In this document: piece by piece, positions 34,201-47,200 of the stretch | Layout of the letters: each line of letters starts with the position of its first letter | How positions within the stretch are numbered: the first letter of the stretch is position 1 | NCBI RefSeq assembly: GCF_040115645.1 | Contig: NC_089547.1 | Coordinates: 5,642,001-5,706,000, forward strand | Length of the DNA: 64,000 nucleotides | DNA from: Euwallacea fornicatus | Taxonomy: Eukaryota > Arthropoda > Insecta > Coleoptera > Curculionidae | Direction: 5' to 3' | Notes under the pieces: model-generated | Databases searched by the model: none | Seen by the model: only the letters and a program-made list of their open reading frames with translations | Told to the model about the DNA's origin: nothing | Translations under genes and position numbers: made by a program

Positions 34201-37129
34201 AGGGCACTTCGCCAGCAGGCAAAATTTCCTTATTTGAGCAGTAGTGAAATGCCGAATCGGCGCTTTTTGTAGGGAAAAAAAACCCGCCGAAAGCTGCGAT
34301 GGGAATTCCGAAAATTCTACGGTCATGCGCGCTGCCCACTGAAGCCCGACGAGGAAGAGGACTATTCGGAGAGCCGGACTTCGGCCCGTTCTTGGCGTTT
34401 TCAAATCCCCTACACCTAACCATGTACGTATGCATATACACATACCTGGAATTCGAGTACCCGTTCAAGGAAGGCATTTGTATAGAAATTCCTATCGCCG
34501 CGGGTAACAGAGTGGTAATTCTAGATAAAATTCCGAACATGGCTCTATTTCAGGCGATAAACGCGAACACAAATTGGGAGTAACAAACGAGCAATAGTTC
34601 CATATAGAGCACAGGAACGTTGCCAAATAAGTTCAATTATGAACACAAAACGTTAACTGCGAGTTGGTCTCCCGAATTTACGGCATTAACTGCAATTTGT
34701 ATCGAAACACATACAACTCACGATGCACTTGGGCGAAAATTGCATTCCCTCGTAACTGACCGATATATCGGACATTGCCGCTCAGTTGTCCGTGTGTTAT
34801 TGTTCTCCCCAGCAGGTGCTTAAAACTTTGCGGCGGTTAATGCGTTATTAAAACTGTCGCAGGCCCGCAAAAACCCACATCCGGACAGGATCAAAATTGA
34901 CAAGCAATTAATTCGAAAAGTTTTATTAAAAAAGGGCCTTCCCGACCTCGGAAAAAAATATCAAAAGTTCTACAATCAAACTTTACCTGTTTGGCGTGAC
35001 ATATTGCCATGAAAGATCCAAACTCGATATTAAACTTCGGAGGAGTTTGGCTGAAGTTAATGCCTTTTTGAGGATATTTAATTTGGCCTCGCCGCCGCCT
35101 AGACACTGCTATTCTTAATTCGCTTTTTATTGCATTTAGTGTCAGTCTTCGTGAAAAACTCGGTGGTGGAATGTGAATTTAGTTGCACGAACTTAGATGT
35201 AAATCCTCCGTTTAAGGAGAATTAAAAAATGGACCGAAACGTACGGAAAGAAAAGTTTCCATGAATCGTAACTTGGACGTCTCTTCCTTTCTCTCCGCGG
35301 AGGAAACTCGATATCTTCCGCGGGTCCATTGTGCTTAGCCGAACGTTACGAATCCACGATTTGCGTCGATCAGGCTCGAATGCGAATTTATCCTTATCTC
35401 CGATGGCAAAACTCTTAATTAAGTTCCGGTTTCGATGAGGCAGGTTTCTCACTAGCGCGGAGTTCCTAAAATTTGATAACTATCCAACCCGAACTTGCTT
35501 TGTTCCTGTATCGAAACAAGAAGCACTACTAACAATTTGCATAGTATCGATTTCGCTTAAACGTTCCTTCGGATAGTACAGTTACACCTTTAGAATTTAT
35601 TTTAAAATTCGTTCCAGTTTAAGTGCCGAACACAAACTGGGTCCTACGTTAATACATTTAACGAAAAGAGAAAAAATGGGCCGTAATCGACTTTAAATTC
35701 GGCGTAAAATCCATTGGAAAATTAATTTGAACTTTATTTATGACGTTGATGAATCGAATGATTCGAAGAGTCGGACGGTGCGTTTCGGATACGTTCGGAA
35801 AAACCGCATTCGAACAGATCAGGTCAGCCGCCTGCAATGTTGTCTTCAAGCTTTCGTTTACCGCCACTGTTCGTATCGACCTGAAGTCTTACGACGGAAT
35901 CTTAACGTTGACTGTTGCGTAGCATGTAGTCATCATTGTCTCGCACGCTGGCGTCTTTCCTCGACGAAGAGAGATGATATACCGTAAATTTTAATTTCAA
36001 CTTGCCTCACTACCAAAAGGAGGAGGGTCAAGCTTTCGTCTTCGTCTGATCTTACGTAATAAAAAGAGACGGTCACATGATACGGGCTACGCGACGCGAG
36101 CTATTCAGATATCGCCGTGTTCGATGACAGGGGTACGGCAGTGGCAAACGAAAGGTCAAACGGTCAAAGCAATCGTATTTCTCGCGCAACGGGGCTTTTC
36201 TCGTTATTTTTTAATTTTTTTGTTATCATCTCACTCGAGATCTTAATCGTTGCTTATTTGGCTATTTCGCGTAACTGCGCTGGACGATATCGATGGTTCT
36301 CGCTATTCTAGTTTCAAATAGACTTTCCAGTGACTGGATACCAACCTTTTGATACATCAAGAATAAAGTCATCCACTTTGAAGCGCAGTTCCCATTCCAT
36401 GACATTTACCAACCAAAGAGTTTATTTCATTTCCCCGAAAAGTCGAGGGATAGAGAGCGAGAGAACCTTTTGGCCGTGCCATTTTCTCATTAAATCCGAA
36501 AACGAAAATTCCGGGCTCCGTTCCGTAGGGCTTCTTTGTTCGGAGCAACGTTGTGTGTATCAAAGCAGAAACTCAAACAATTTGTATAATATCGATACAT
36601 TAAACGCGCATCCGACTGCCTGGGTGTTTCAGGTGGAGGAATACTTTGTACCAGGTCGACGTTTTAATCTCCATAAATACTCCGGTTCCGTCGTCTGATT
36701 GTTTTCGGTTTTGGGACCGAAACAAGGGGGTCGTCTTAATTAGGGAACAGTGTCGGAGATTGCTTTCGCAGAACGAAAACCAGACCAGACACAATTGTTT
36801 CCCGACCAGATAAGTACGTACCCGTACTCACGGCCCTAATTGATGTAACGAGAACCGATGAGGTGTTGTCGATCCTTGCGAGATTTATCAACCCGAAATC
36901 CTGGTAATTTGCGAACGAAGCGGTGTTGTTGCGTCTCGTTCGGTCTCCGAGACACGAGATCGTTCTGATATTTATCTGGTACCGGTAGGGCTCAGAAGTA
37001 CGCGTCGGCCAGGACCGGCCCTTTTCTTTCAGTTTGTGGGGCGAAGGCCCTCCGTAGCGTGTGCGTTTTTGGAAATACTTCTTCCCCGCTCTTACGCAAA
37101 AATCGCCCGGAGCGGACGTGCAGTACGTA
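31217..37129. other. Non-coding stretch with a CpG-rich patch at about 32.3-33.25 kb
   Basis: A poly-G/GGT-rich tract (about 32094-32133) leads into a GC- and CpG-rich kilobase where several frames are open on both strands (for example a reverse frame of about 145 codons, 32557-32982). None shows a recognisable domain or clear splice sites. The patch could be a promoter-associated CpG-rich region. The remainder is unremarkable. Confidence 0.4.
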
Positions 37130-38701
37130 ACGGTTCTGTTCGTACTCACGTATTTTTTGAGTAAAACACTCGAGTCGTGTTCTCGAACGCAACGTCGTTC
37201 ACAGTCACCTCGCGATTTTTAACAACCACCATGTTGTGAACGTTCACGTAATTGAAACAAATTTTATTGTTCGCGCATAACGCGGGTGGTTAGTTGGTCC
37301 AACAGAAACGTCTCATTTTCGGGCAACGTTGCTATTCGCACAGTCGATTAAAGAGGGAGCAAAAACTTTGTAAACAAACGTTTTTGTAGAAAATTTTTGC
37401 GTGCCCGCGTCGTATTATGCAGTCCATCAAGAATACCGCATTAGTTTCGTGTAAAATGGCAAATCTGAAAGAACTTAGTGGCGATTTAAAGAACGCTATT
37501 GTTAACGTGGCACTAAAGGGCTGTAGTTCGAGAAAAACGGGTCGAATGACTAATAAAACACACTCGACGACTCGGTGCATTGCGAAGAAATTTAAACATC
37601 GGGGCACCATTAAAAACTTAAAAAAACAAAAAAAAAACGAAAAAAACAACGATTGAATGGGAGAGAAGAACTTAAAGGAATTAGGAGGAACCCGAGGATG
37701 GGCGCACCACGAATTTGTCCAATCGTCGAAAGTGCAACAGGAACGTTCCTATCCAACCAAACAATTCGGCGTGTGCTATGGAAAGACGGGTATCGTGGTA
37801 GAATTCCAAGAAAGAAGCGACTTCCATTTGCTCGGGAGCGCGCAGACAAAGGTGAAGAGTTTCGGAACACTGTAATTCGGTCGGATGAAAGAAAATCAAT
37901 CTCTTTGGGTCCGGTGGAATCCATAGAGTGTGGACGAAGGCTACAATCCGCGTAATACAGGTCCAAGCGTAAAGCGCGGAGGCGGATCTCTGACGATTTG
38001 GGGTTGCGTGTCATCAAGAGAAGTTGGAACTATTGATTTTACGAAACGTACCATGGATGAACATGACTACAGCGAAATTTTGGAAAGAAACGTGAAGCAC
38101 GGTGCCCGAAAATTAGGCATGTCCAGGGTTTCGAGACGGCGACCCCGAGCACGCGGCTCTGCCCGACGAAGAACGGCTAATTTGGAACGGTCCAAAGTTG
38201 CTTAAGACACCGCCACAACCCGCCGACTTAAATCCCATCGAGCGCTTGTGAGCCGTTTTGAAAAGGAGTATTAGAAAGCATCGAATTTCTTCAAAATCGG
38301 ACTTAAGAAGTGGCATAGTTCGAGAGTAGGAAGAGAATCGGTCCAGACGTGTGCGAGAACTCGGTTTATTCCGTGGAAGAAAGACGTCAAGCGCTAATCG
38401 CGGCAAAAGGCCTTCGCCAAAATATCAATTAACAAAGTGAACGAGAAAAAACTCCGTTCGTTTTTGTATTTAAGTTGAAGTGTACGAACGGAAAATTGTT
38501 GCATGAAAATTGAGTTATTTCTCTCGAATCGATTATATGTGACGTTAAACACGAACGATAAAATTCGCTTAAGTTACACCGTAAATTTTGACGACATGGT
38601 AATTGTTAAAAAAAAAATTAAAATTAATATAAACAACGTTGCATTTGAAGGCACAAATCGAGCGTTTCGTTAAAAATACGCATTTGTACGGACAGAATCG
38701 T
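37130..38701 (+). mobile_element. Tc1-like DNA transposon with long inverted ends, inactive
   Basis: About 1.57 kb flanked by TA dinucleotides (37128-37129 and 38702-38703), the target-site duplication of this superfamily. The left end ACGGTTCTGTTCGTAC matches the reverse complement of the right end, ACGATTCTGTCCGTAC. Recognisable similarity continues inward for roughly 150-200 bp, including TAACAAC/ATTACCATGTTGT-like and ATTTTATTGTTCG-like segments. Inside is a broken Tc1-type transposase in the forward direction. Confidence 0.75.
37456..38432 (+). pseudogene. Tc1-like transposase, frameshifted
   Basis: Starts MANLKELSGDLKNAIV, a Tc1 helix-turn-helix start, and passes into an A-rich tract where the frame breaks. 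A second piece carries NPRMGAPRICPIVESATG and QTIRRVLWKDGYRGR. Catalytic-domain pieces include SDERKS and, in another frame, GGGSLTIWGC and TMDEHDYSEIL. The DDE signature around ADLNPIE is followed by a TGA stop where TGG would encode Trp. The tail is ERRQALIAAKG. Several frameshifts and stops make it non-functional. The order and spacing match the roughly 340-aa Tc1 family. Confidence 0.8.
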
Positions 38702-40039
38702 TACGCGCCGTAAGGACGTACGTAATACGGAGAAAACCTCCGTGGGATTCAGTTCCATCTTCCCGTCGCGTTTGTGAGTAATTCACAGTTCGAATTGCCA
38801 TAAATCATGGCGCACACAACCTGGACCACTTTTTTTAATAAAAAATAAAATAAAATAAATAAATAAAAAACACACACGGCCCGTTGTTGGGTTCGGCAGT
38901 AATAAAAACAAGTTGTATCTGTGTTTGCCTTTGGCGAATACACAATATTTTCAATAATAAATCAAAGCGAACACGTCTCTATCGAACGTATTGCCCCATT
39001 GGAAATACATTAAGGCTTTCTTGTCTTTTCCGCGACGACGGTGAGAAAATTGTTTCCTTATTAGGAAGTAATATTTGTCTCGGCAACGCTCACAATACGA
39101 AGACCACAATCTGCGAAATCCCTCCCTGGAAAAAATATAGACGATATTCCGAATGAAAAGTAATTTTCCCGGTATAACCGAAAATCCCGACGAAATATTA
39201 AACGGAATATGGCAAGAAAGGTTTCCATAAGATCCCTTTTATCTTTTTACACATCCTCTTTGAATGATGATTGGGTCCTTTATATTTCCTCGAATTTATG
39301 TTTTTATATTTGCATAAATATTCTTAAGGAGACTTAAATGGCCTTTCTTTTGTCATCATTCCTTTCGTGTTTCTCCATACCATTTCGCGTTATTACCTAA
39401 ATTTAAACGGGAAATTTATGCGAGTCAAAGACCGCGCTTCGGTTCTTGTGTCCGAAACCACGATTCCGGAATAATAAATATTCCTTTCGGCCCTTCAATA
39501 CATCATTGAATACTTGATTAATACGCCCAAAACCACCAAAAAAGCAGTTGGAAATTAATCTAAACTCTCAATGAAAGGGTGATTATTGCAGGCTTTATAT
39601 CATTTTCATTATTCAGTTATTTCTCCCAATATCAGGCGCACAATGACGAAAATTCAATCTCGTCCAAACGGGATGAAATATTATTGGGCAGAGCAAAATA
39701 ATTTTCTCTCCCCCGACCAGCAGTTCGTGAACAATCAAGAATTCTTTCAACATTCTCGCACGCTCCTCGTCGAATAATCGTTGCTTCCTTTATGTTTTTC
39801 GACATTTGTCTTAAATATTTGCATAAAGATTCCCCAGAGGTTTAAAGTATCATCTTGGTGGTTCTTTTTTTCTCGTGAGGGTGATTTTTCGTTTTAATTT
39901 TCCTTACATCCCCACGAGGCGCCTGTAAACATGCAGTCGGTGCAGAGAGTGTTCGTACACCAGATAACGTCGCGTTTCGACGCTGTTACGCATTTTATAT
40001 AACCCCATATCAATCACAAATGCTTATTGACCTTTAAAA

Positions 40040-40056
40040 TATATATATATATATAT
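40040..40056. repeat. (AT)n microsatellite next to a transposon insertion
   Basis: Eight to nine AT units ending a few bases before the TA at which the foldback element fragment is inserted. Confidence 0.9.
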
Positions 40057-40061
40057 TCATA

Positions 40062-40750
40062 CAGGGTGTCCAACAAATATGAGCCACTGTCCGTATTTTG
40101 ACAACTGCGACTGGGAAAAAGTTGAAACTTGGACATCGCGCTGAAGCGGAGGCGATCTATCGATTGAAGATGTTTTCGTGAAAATACCGCTTCCGGTTGT
40201 ACCGGAAACGAACGTCAACCCCCTAATTTAAAACGAATATTATAACAAATATCGACTCTGTGGAGCATTACGAATATTTTTCGTTTATAGTTTTACAGTT
40301 TAAAACGGGAACCTCCCATTTCGTCGACGAACACACATCTAATGCCAATAATAAATGTTTCGATTCAATTGTCCATATCTAAATTTAACCGTTTTCGTTT
40401 CATTAAAAGAAAAATCACTTTTCGATGTTCGGTACTTGACAATTTATTTCAAACGACGTCTAGAGTTACTAGATGGCGCAACAATCGCCGACAATGGGCT
40501 CCTTTCCTCCGTAAGATGCTTTGACGGATCCGCTCGTCTTAAAATGATTTATTATGCGTTCGAGGAGTTTTCGTGATGGCTCCGGTTTTTCTAGACATCG
40601 AATGCCAAATGTGCTGGACATGTTCTGGTCAACACTTCGTTGCACTCGCCGCAAATAACAAACGTGTCGGAGACAATGTTATTTTGAATAATGTACGAGT
40701 GCCGCCATACTTAAATTCCGGCGAGCAGCGCCACCTAGTAACTCTAGACG
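40062..40750 (+). mobile_element. Truncated foldback element (left arm, loop, start of right arm)
   Basis: Begins CAGGGTGTCCAACAAATATG after a TA and is collinear with the complete element at 48896-50003 through its left arm and loop. Similarity stops about ten bases after the shared CTCTAGACG at about 40750, so nearly all of the right arm is missing. The arm shared with the other copy is clearly diverged, with many substitutions and small indels, so the two insertions are not recent twins. No coding capacity. Confidence 0.75.
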
Positions 40751-40834
40751 ATACGAAATACGTGGCCATTTTCGAATTATTAGAAAACACAGTCGCGGCC
40801 GAAGCGCAAATTTTTTTTTTGATTGGACAATGTC

Positions 40835-41118
40835 AAGCCACGGGCGTACAACCGACGACGTGAATTTGTCTGGAGCGCACCGTTGAGGGTGGTTTAGCGG
40901 CGCAGACGGATCTTAGGCCTTCGGTCTAAGTCAACTAAATTTTGATGATTTCGTCGCGTCAGCCGAAGGGATGACGTTTCTTAAATAAGCCAGCGATCTA
41001 ATTGCGCCGTAACGTCACCGTTAAGTTTTCGCGGCAAATCCAATAGGAACGACGTAAGGGGAAATAGATCCATAGGCGTAACGTAGGGTGCGTGGTTTTA
41101 AGGATAAGAAGATATGTA
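40835..41118 (+). repeat. 284-bp dispersed repeat, copy A (SINE-like)
   Basis: Matches 55307-55590 over exactly 284 bp with 5 substitutions and no indels. It contains a stretch (about 40896-40931) that recalls a tRNA-Leu D-arm, with GTGGTTTAGCGGCGC and an A-box-like GGCGCAGACGG, followed by a hairpin (CTTAGGCC TTC GGTCTAAG). A clear B box is missing. No flanking duplication recognised. Unclassified; a tRNA-derived SINE is one reading. Confidence 0.8.
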
Positions 41119-44100
41119 GCAACATATACCCTGTGTGTGAAACTCGAGCCTGGTGTCAATGCTGGCTTTAGGGTGCGTTTTTGTCAAGTTACACGAGTGA
41201 CTCTTGGGTGAAGTGGCGAATATGGTAAGTTAGCGTTGCCTAGGCTCGCTTTCCGAGTGGTCTCGAGTTGGAACGTTACGTGACTTAAAACTAAAAGGGA
41301 GTTGCATTTCTATAACCCATTTCGAACAGTAACAAATATTATTAACGTGTTATTTTTCGTTAAAAATGTACGTTAAACATACGAAAAGAACATTTACGAT
41401 TATTCGCGTTTTTCGAAAAAAAAAACTCTTAATAGCATCGACACTCAGCGCATTGCCCAATATTATCTGCACTACGAGCGCTTTCTACGCTGACTGTAAT
41501 TTACTTTGCGACGGCAACAGGTCTTGATTTTGCATGTTTTTCAAGTGCAAATTAGTTGCCATTAAATAACACATCACAACTGGGATTCAATAAAGGGTGC
41601 CAAACTTTTCCGTACGGAATCGCTCATTTTCCCACAATACGGGTTACAGCCGGTTCAGGTTATTCACTATTTGCTTTTCCGTCGCGTTTCGAAATCAGGA
41701 TTAGCGCTACACTACAAACGTTCTTTCCTAATGACGTCCAATTGTTCTCCAGATTCCTCAAAAACTTAAGCTCCAAATTGCCATTTTATCAAGACCAATT
41801 CAATAAATCTCTCATTTGTGTTACTACTGCCTGGTTGTTTCGTGGAAGAAAATCGACGAACTCAAGGCGAGTCGACTCTAAATAGGTTGCCCAACTTTAA
41901 AACTTCTAAACTTGTTCCGATCGATTGTCAATTTTCCCAAAGCCTCTAACGTCTCAAGCCCTTTCATTAGGACCGCAATCGATATGGTTAGTAATTAATT
42001 ATCAAAGTATGCTTTCCATTAGTTTGGCGGGGTTTAAAAGGGTTGTTAGTTTAGAATTAGGTGAGATTGTTATTGATCTTCAAAACGTAAATCGGACGGT
42101 TATTTTTACGTATTTTGGCAGACTCAGCGCCGCGATGATCAGCTTCAACTCGGCATAATTTGGTCGTTTGAGTTCTCATCGTTATCAGTTGTGATTTTTC
42201 TTCTGGGTGCTCCGAAAGTAAATTAGTTATGATTTACGCAACCGTCCGGACAAATTTCGTTAACCGCAAGATTCTATTAAATCGACACGGCGCATCTCAC
42301 TTCCGTGAGGAGTTGAGGCGACTTTGGAACGTCACTGTGGAGACTTGTAATTTATCAGGCCCAAGACAACGCGGCTTTCGTACGTAAACACCCTTTTTTG
42401 GGCACTTATCTATTACCACTGTAGTGCGGCCGTAGGGAACTATGCACGAATTAGGATGCACTACTTCATTCGGCTTCTCAATGGTACAGGAACGAGACAA
42501 CACTGAGCTCTAACTGTGGGTTTCTTCTCGCGTCGGCTTCAGACGGGAAATCTGTGTGACTTCTGTAAAAGGGATACCCTTTCCCGGGGGGTTCCAAGTT
42601 CCTTACACGCTACTGCTTATCGTCTCATTAAGGGTAGTTCGTAGATTACACCGAACTTAGACCTGTAACCCGGCAACTTACAGCAAACGAATTTACAGTG
42701 CCGAACAGAGATGTAATATCTAAACGTGGCAAAAATCTTAATTGTCCTGCGATGTGTCTGGATGTATAAGGAAATATTCCACGAGAACCAAGATAATTCG
42801 GGAGGTACGTTACGTCACACTTTCGCTCGTCCAATATTTATCGATAATTTTTCGAAACGTGACTCATTAGTTTTTACCAATAAATCTTAGGTGTAGTCGG
42901 GAGGTTTGTTGGTCGCGTTCGAACAAAGAACTGTACGAGCTGAGGGCGGCCCGGACGTGTTCGCCCATTCCGATAACTATCTTGGCGGCCAATTTGCGGA
43001 ATAACCTCATTTTGGCCCTACAAGAAGGATCATAGTACGTATCATACATATTTCTGGTCCCCTAATCCCGGAACAATCGTCGCGACAACCTTCACGCTGG
43101 AACGGGAGATACGTACGTATGTAAATCAAGACGTAGAACTTTACCGAGCGTTGCACGCTCACCTTAAGAGTTTGAAACATCCAGAAGTTATTCGAGTCTC
43201 GAAAATGGTTATAACTTCCAGTGTAATTTATCATTGAGGCGATAAACTATCCAAACAGAAAATATGACCAATTTCAGTGCTCAAAGCCGTCATAAGTCCC
43301 TGGCTTCTATCGCTTCCCAACAAGTTCGTAAATACGTTTTCCCAGTTTCCATTCAGTTTACAGCGACCGCGACTTTTTGTCTTTCAACTCCCAACTTCCC
43401 TGTTAAAATTTCTATTATTTCCACCATCCACATCCCTGCATTTCGAAACAAAGACCTGTACATATTGCTTTTTCATTTTTAAACTTTGATACTTCCACTT
43501 GGACATAAATATTGTTTTTATCCTCGTCCGGGGGAGTTTGATGAAGACAATCTCGGAAATCAATCATATTGGTTGAATTAGGTCGTAAACCACAAACCGA
43601 CTTCAAGGCGTGTACACTTATGCAATTCGAGCGAAGTATTTGTAGCCATTTGGCTGATACGCTAAATTTAGCTTAATTAAATGGGCCGAATTTACAATGT
43701 CGGCAGATGCAGATAGCGCCCATGTGGCACTTTCTTGCTACATTAGGCGACGGCCGTGTGTAAGCTGATTAGGTAGAATTAGTTAGTTCCCTATTAAATG
43801 TACTACGGCGACTACACGGTAAGCGTTTGAAGAGAATAAAAGATCAGAGGCGTGCCGAGCCGGATTTGCGAAATATTCAATTGTCACTTGTTTCGTAAGG
43901 TTTTTAGCGATCCGTTCGAAAACGATCTGCCGTCCCACTTATTTTGACCCACTCGAAATTTGCAAATTCTGCAGGATATGGGTCAGTGGCGAACGTCTCC
44001 GGGGTACGTTCCTGACTTTGCGATAATGTGCCTTTAATTAACAAAACTAGCGGACAAGTTTGTGAGCCGTTGCAGATTTGCCAAGAGAAACGGGGTAACT

Positions 44101-44236
44101 CGTCCGTCAAGATCAACTCTTCTCGGCATTTTTGTAACTGCTTTCCAACGTGCGTCCGTTTCTGAAAGCACTAAATTTTCAAAATTTCTGCATACTTTCT
44201 CGTTCGTTGTAGAGACGCCTTGGTTTTTTTTTTAAG
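41119..44236. other. Non-coding stretch upstream of the LDLa exon
   Basis: No recognised exon or transposon. A strong donor-like ATG|GTAAGT occurs near 41230, but its phase does not fit the LDLa exon acceptor. The first exon of the LDLa-CUB gene may lie here or further left. Confidence 0.4.
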
Positions 44237-47200
44237 GATTTTAAGAATCATCACTACCATCGCCATTCTAGCAACCACCTACTCAGTAGTTCCGACTTGC
44301 AAGAAGAACGAGTTCCAGTGCATGAGCAGCAAATGCGTCGCAACTCACAAGTTCTGCAACGGGATGCCAGACTGCGACGATGGCAGTGACGAAAAACCCA
44401 ACTGTTCCCGTAAGTACCCATCAATTTCATCATAATTTTGCCAGCGCAAAAGTGCTCGTGCTTCTTGAATTTTTTTGCCGCAGAAACTCATAAAACGCAT
44501 CTATGACAACATTCCCCCGACTATTACTCACCTATAGAAATGCATTTCAAAGGAGAAAGAAAATGACATTTTTCATCAGTCCCATTCTCTTTCATGTAAC
44601 ATTTGCGACTCTTCCAGCCATCAGAGATAAGTTGACGCATAATAGATGAGAGCCATATCTCACACAAAGAAACTTTTATTATTCAGAGTTATTTAGCTGT
44701 GACTAATCAATTTCCTTGGGTGCCTATAATAATATCGTCCTGGAATTTTATTTGGGATCAATCAAAGAAATTCCCCGACTGTGATGCACCTCCGCGAAGT
44801 AAAAGAGAGTGAACTGAATATACACAAAGTGTCGGATTTCCAAAGAAGTTCGCAAGATATGCAAGTTTAGAGGGGCAAGTTTCTAAGTACTGTGGCTGTA
44901 GGAAAGTTTTATCTATTTGGAACGTATTGCACGTTTTATGGATATCAATATTTATCAAAAATTTTATTTACTTGCCTTTGCTGGTTTTGAAAGTTTAATT
45001 TCTTGCAGTTTGCGATATTTTCTATCGGCGGGATGCGGTATTGGAATTTCGCAATTTTAATTAAACAAACTTAAGAAAAAAAATGTTAATTAGAACTCAA
45101 CGATAAATGTTTTTGTTTGTCCGAAGGTGAGGATAATTGTAATTCGACTGGTACACGGCTTCGTACGCATCGATTTATATTGTCCCATCTAAGTCTGCGA
45201 TGTAGCGGCAGGAAAAAGCGTTTACCCGCGCATTTACCAGGCGCGCAACCAAGGTTGCGACTTTCACACATGGATGGCGCTAACGACACGTGTACTCGAC
45301 ATAATGGCGGAAACTGTGTTTTGTTTATGGCTCAGACAGTTGTTATCAATAACCAGTTGGAACATCAACATTTATCGCAACGCAAAGTATTCCATTTCTC
45401 CTAAGAACGAAAATGTCGAGTTTTGTGCCAAACAAACAACATTTGCGGGAGGCTTTGCTCGCTTTTCTGCTTTAATTTGAAAAAGAAATAAAAAATGCAG
45501 CTGAAGCACGTCACTTGCTCGAAGAGGCCTACGACCAACGTGTACCGTCGAAAACTACTCGTAAAAATTGGCTTGAGCGCTTCAGAAGTGGCGACTTCGA
45601 CATCGAGGACGAGAAGCGCTCCGGAAGACCAAAATCAATTGAAGACGCCGATCTGCAAGCGTTATCGGATGAAGACGATACGCGAACGCAAGATCGACTT
45701 GCGGAGGCATCAAACGCGATTCGTCAAGGTATTTCCCAACGTTTGCATGCTACGGGAAAAATTCAAAAAGAGGCAAAATGGATGCCGCACGAGTTGACCG
45801 AGAGACAGATGGAAAATCGGAGAACCACTTCCGACATTTTGCTTTTACGGCGTGAAAGAAAGAGCTTCCTGCGCCGAATTGTCACTGGAGTTGAAAAGTG
45901 GACGTATTTTGAGAATTCTAAACGCAAAAAATCGTGGCTTTCACGTGGCAAAGCGTCGACATCGACGACACGACCAAATCGCTTCGGAAAGAAGACAACG
46001 CTCTGCGTTTGACGGGGACCAAAAAGGAACACGTGTACCATGAGCCGCCGAAATTGGGAGAGACCGTCAATGGGCATCGCCGCCGACAGTAACCAATCAA
46101 TCTGAATCGTGCATTGCTCGATAAACGGCCTGAACGGAACACGAAACACGAACGAGTGATGTTGCAGCACGACAACGCTCCGAGCCGTGGCACTTCCATC
46201 GTCCAAGACACCATCAAAACGCCGAAATGGGATTTGCACCCGCCACATTCGCCAGACCTGGGGCCCTCCGATTTTCACTTGTTCCGATCGATGGCCCGTG
46301 GTTTGGCAGGGGGGCCGCCCTTGGGCAATTTCGAGGTAGTGCAAAATTGGTTGGACGAATGGTTTCGGTTCGAAGACGCGTTATTTTATCGTCGAGGTAT
46401 TATGCCAAAGATACGGCAGAAATGTGTAGATGGAGAGGGACGGTACTTTGAAAAAAAAAAAAAAAAACATTTTTTGTGTTTCCCCTAAAATTTTCCATTT
46501 TTCATCGATCGAAAAAATACGGAAACTCAGTTGCGCGCCCAGTACAAACATCTTTTGATTCTGTTCAACCGACTGGAAAGCACTAGTCTCCTCGCTCTAT
46601 TAAAACTTACGTTGAAATTAACGGAAAATGGCGTCCCGCTCTTCTCTGGGAAAGAACGTCGCCACATCGAGACTTCATTCCAGAAATTTGAATCTCCACG
46701 TCATTGTCCGGTGCGTTCGGGGCCATTGGGCGATTCCGGCGTAAAACTCACGGGAAATAGTTTATTTTGTTAAAACAGCGTCGTCCGTGAGTGAGTAAAA
46801 ATCACCGCTCCCTCCACTTTTAAATCAGTTCGATAAAAATCGCATTAAGGAGAGTCAGTCTCACCTTCCACACGTAAATAAAAAAAAAAAATCGAAAACT
46901 TGCCCAGAACATTTTGACGATAAATAATTGTTGAGCTCGTACTATCTGGGCAGCTGTCTTGCCAGCCGGGGCCTGATATAAAATATGGCGAAGCAAAGAA
47001 CAAACAACTCGAAGTGGAAAACGGAAGATTAAGGGTGGTTTCGGTCCTAACGTGGCTGAAATATTTCCTCGAAAGAAAATGACGTATTACCTACCACGTA
47101 AACAACCCATTGCCGGGCAATAAAGAAAGCTTTATTGAGGGGTGAGAAAAATAGTTTGGAATTATTTAAAAAGTTGCCAATCCATTACGACCCTCCTGGA

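Noticed and set aside
41220..41240. ATG|GTAAGT as a possible first exon of the LDLa-CUB gene
   Set aside because: The phase does not fit the LDLa exon acceptor, and nothing upstream looks coding.
45763..46344. 193-codon reverse frame over the mariner
   Set aside because: Antisense of the transposase pseudogene; the forward strand carries the mariner motifs.
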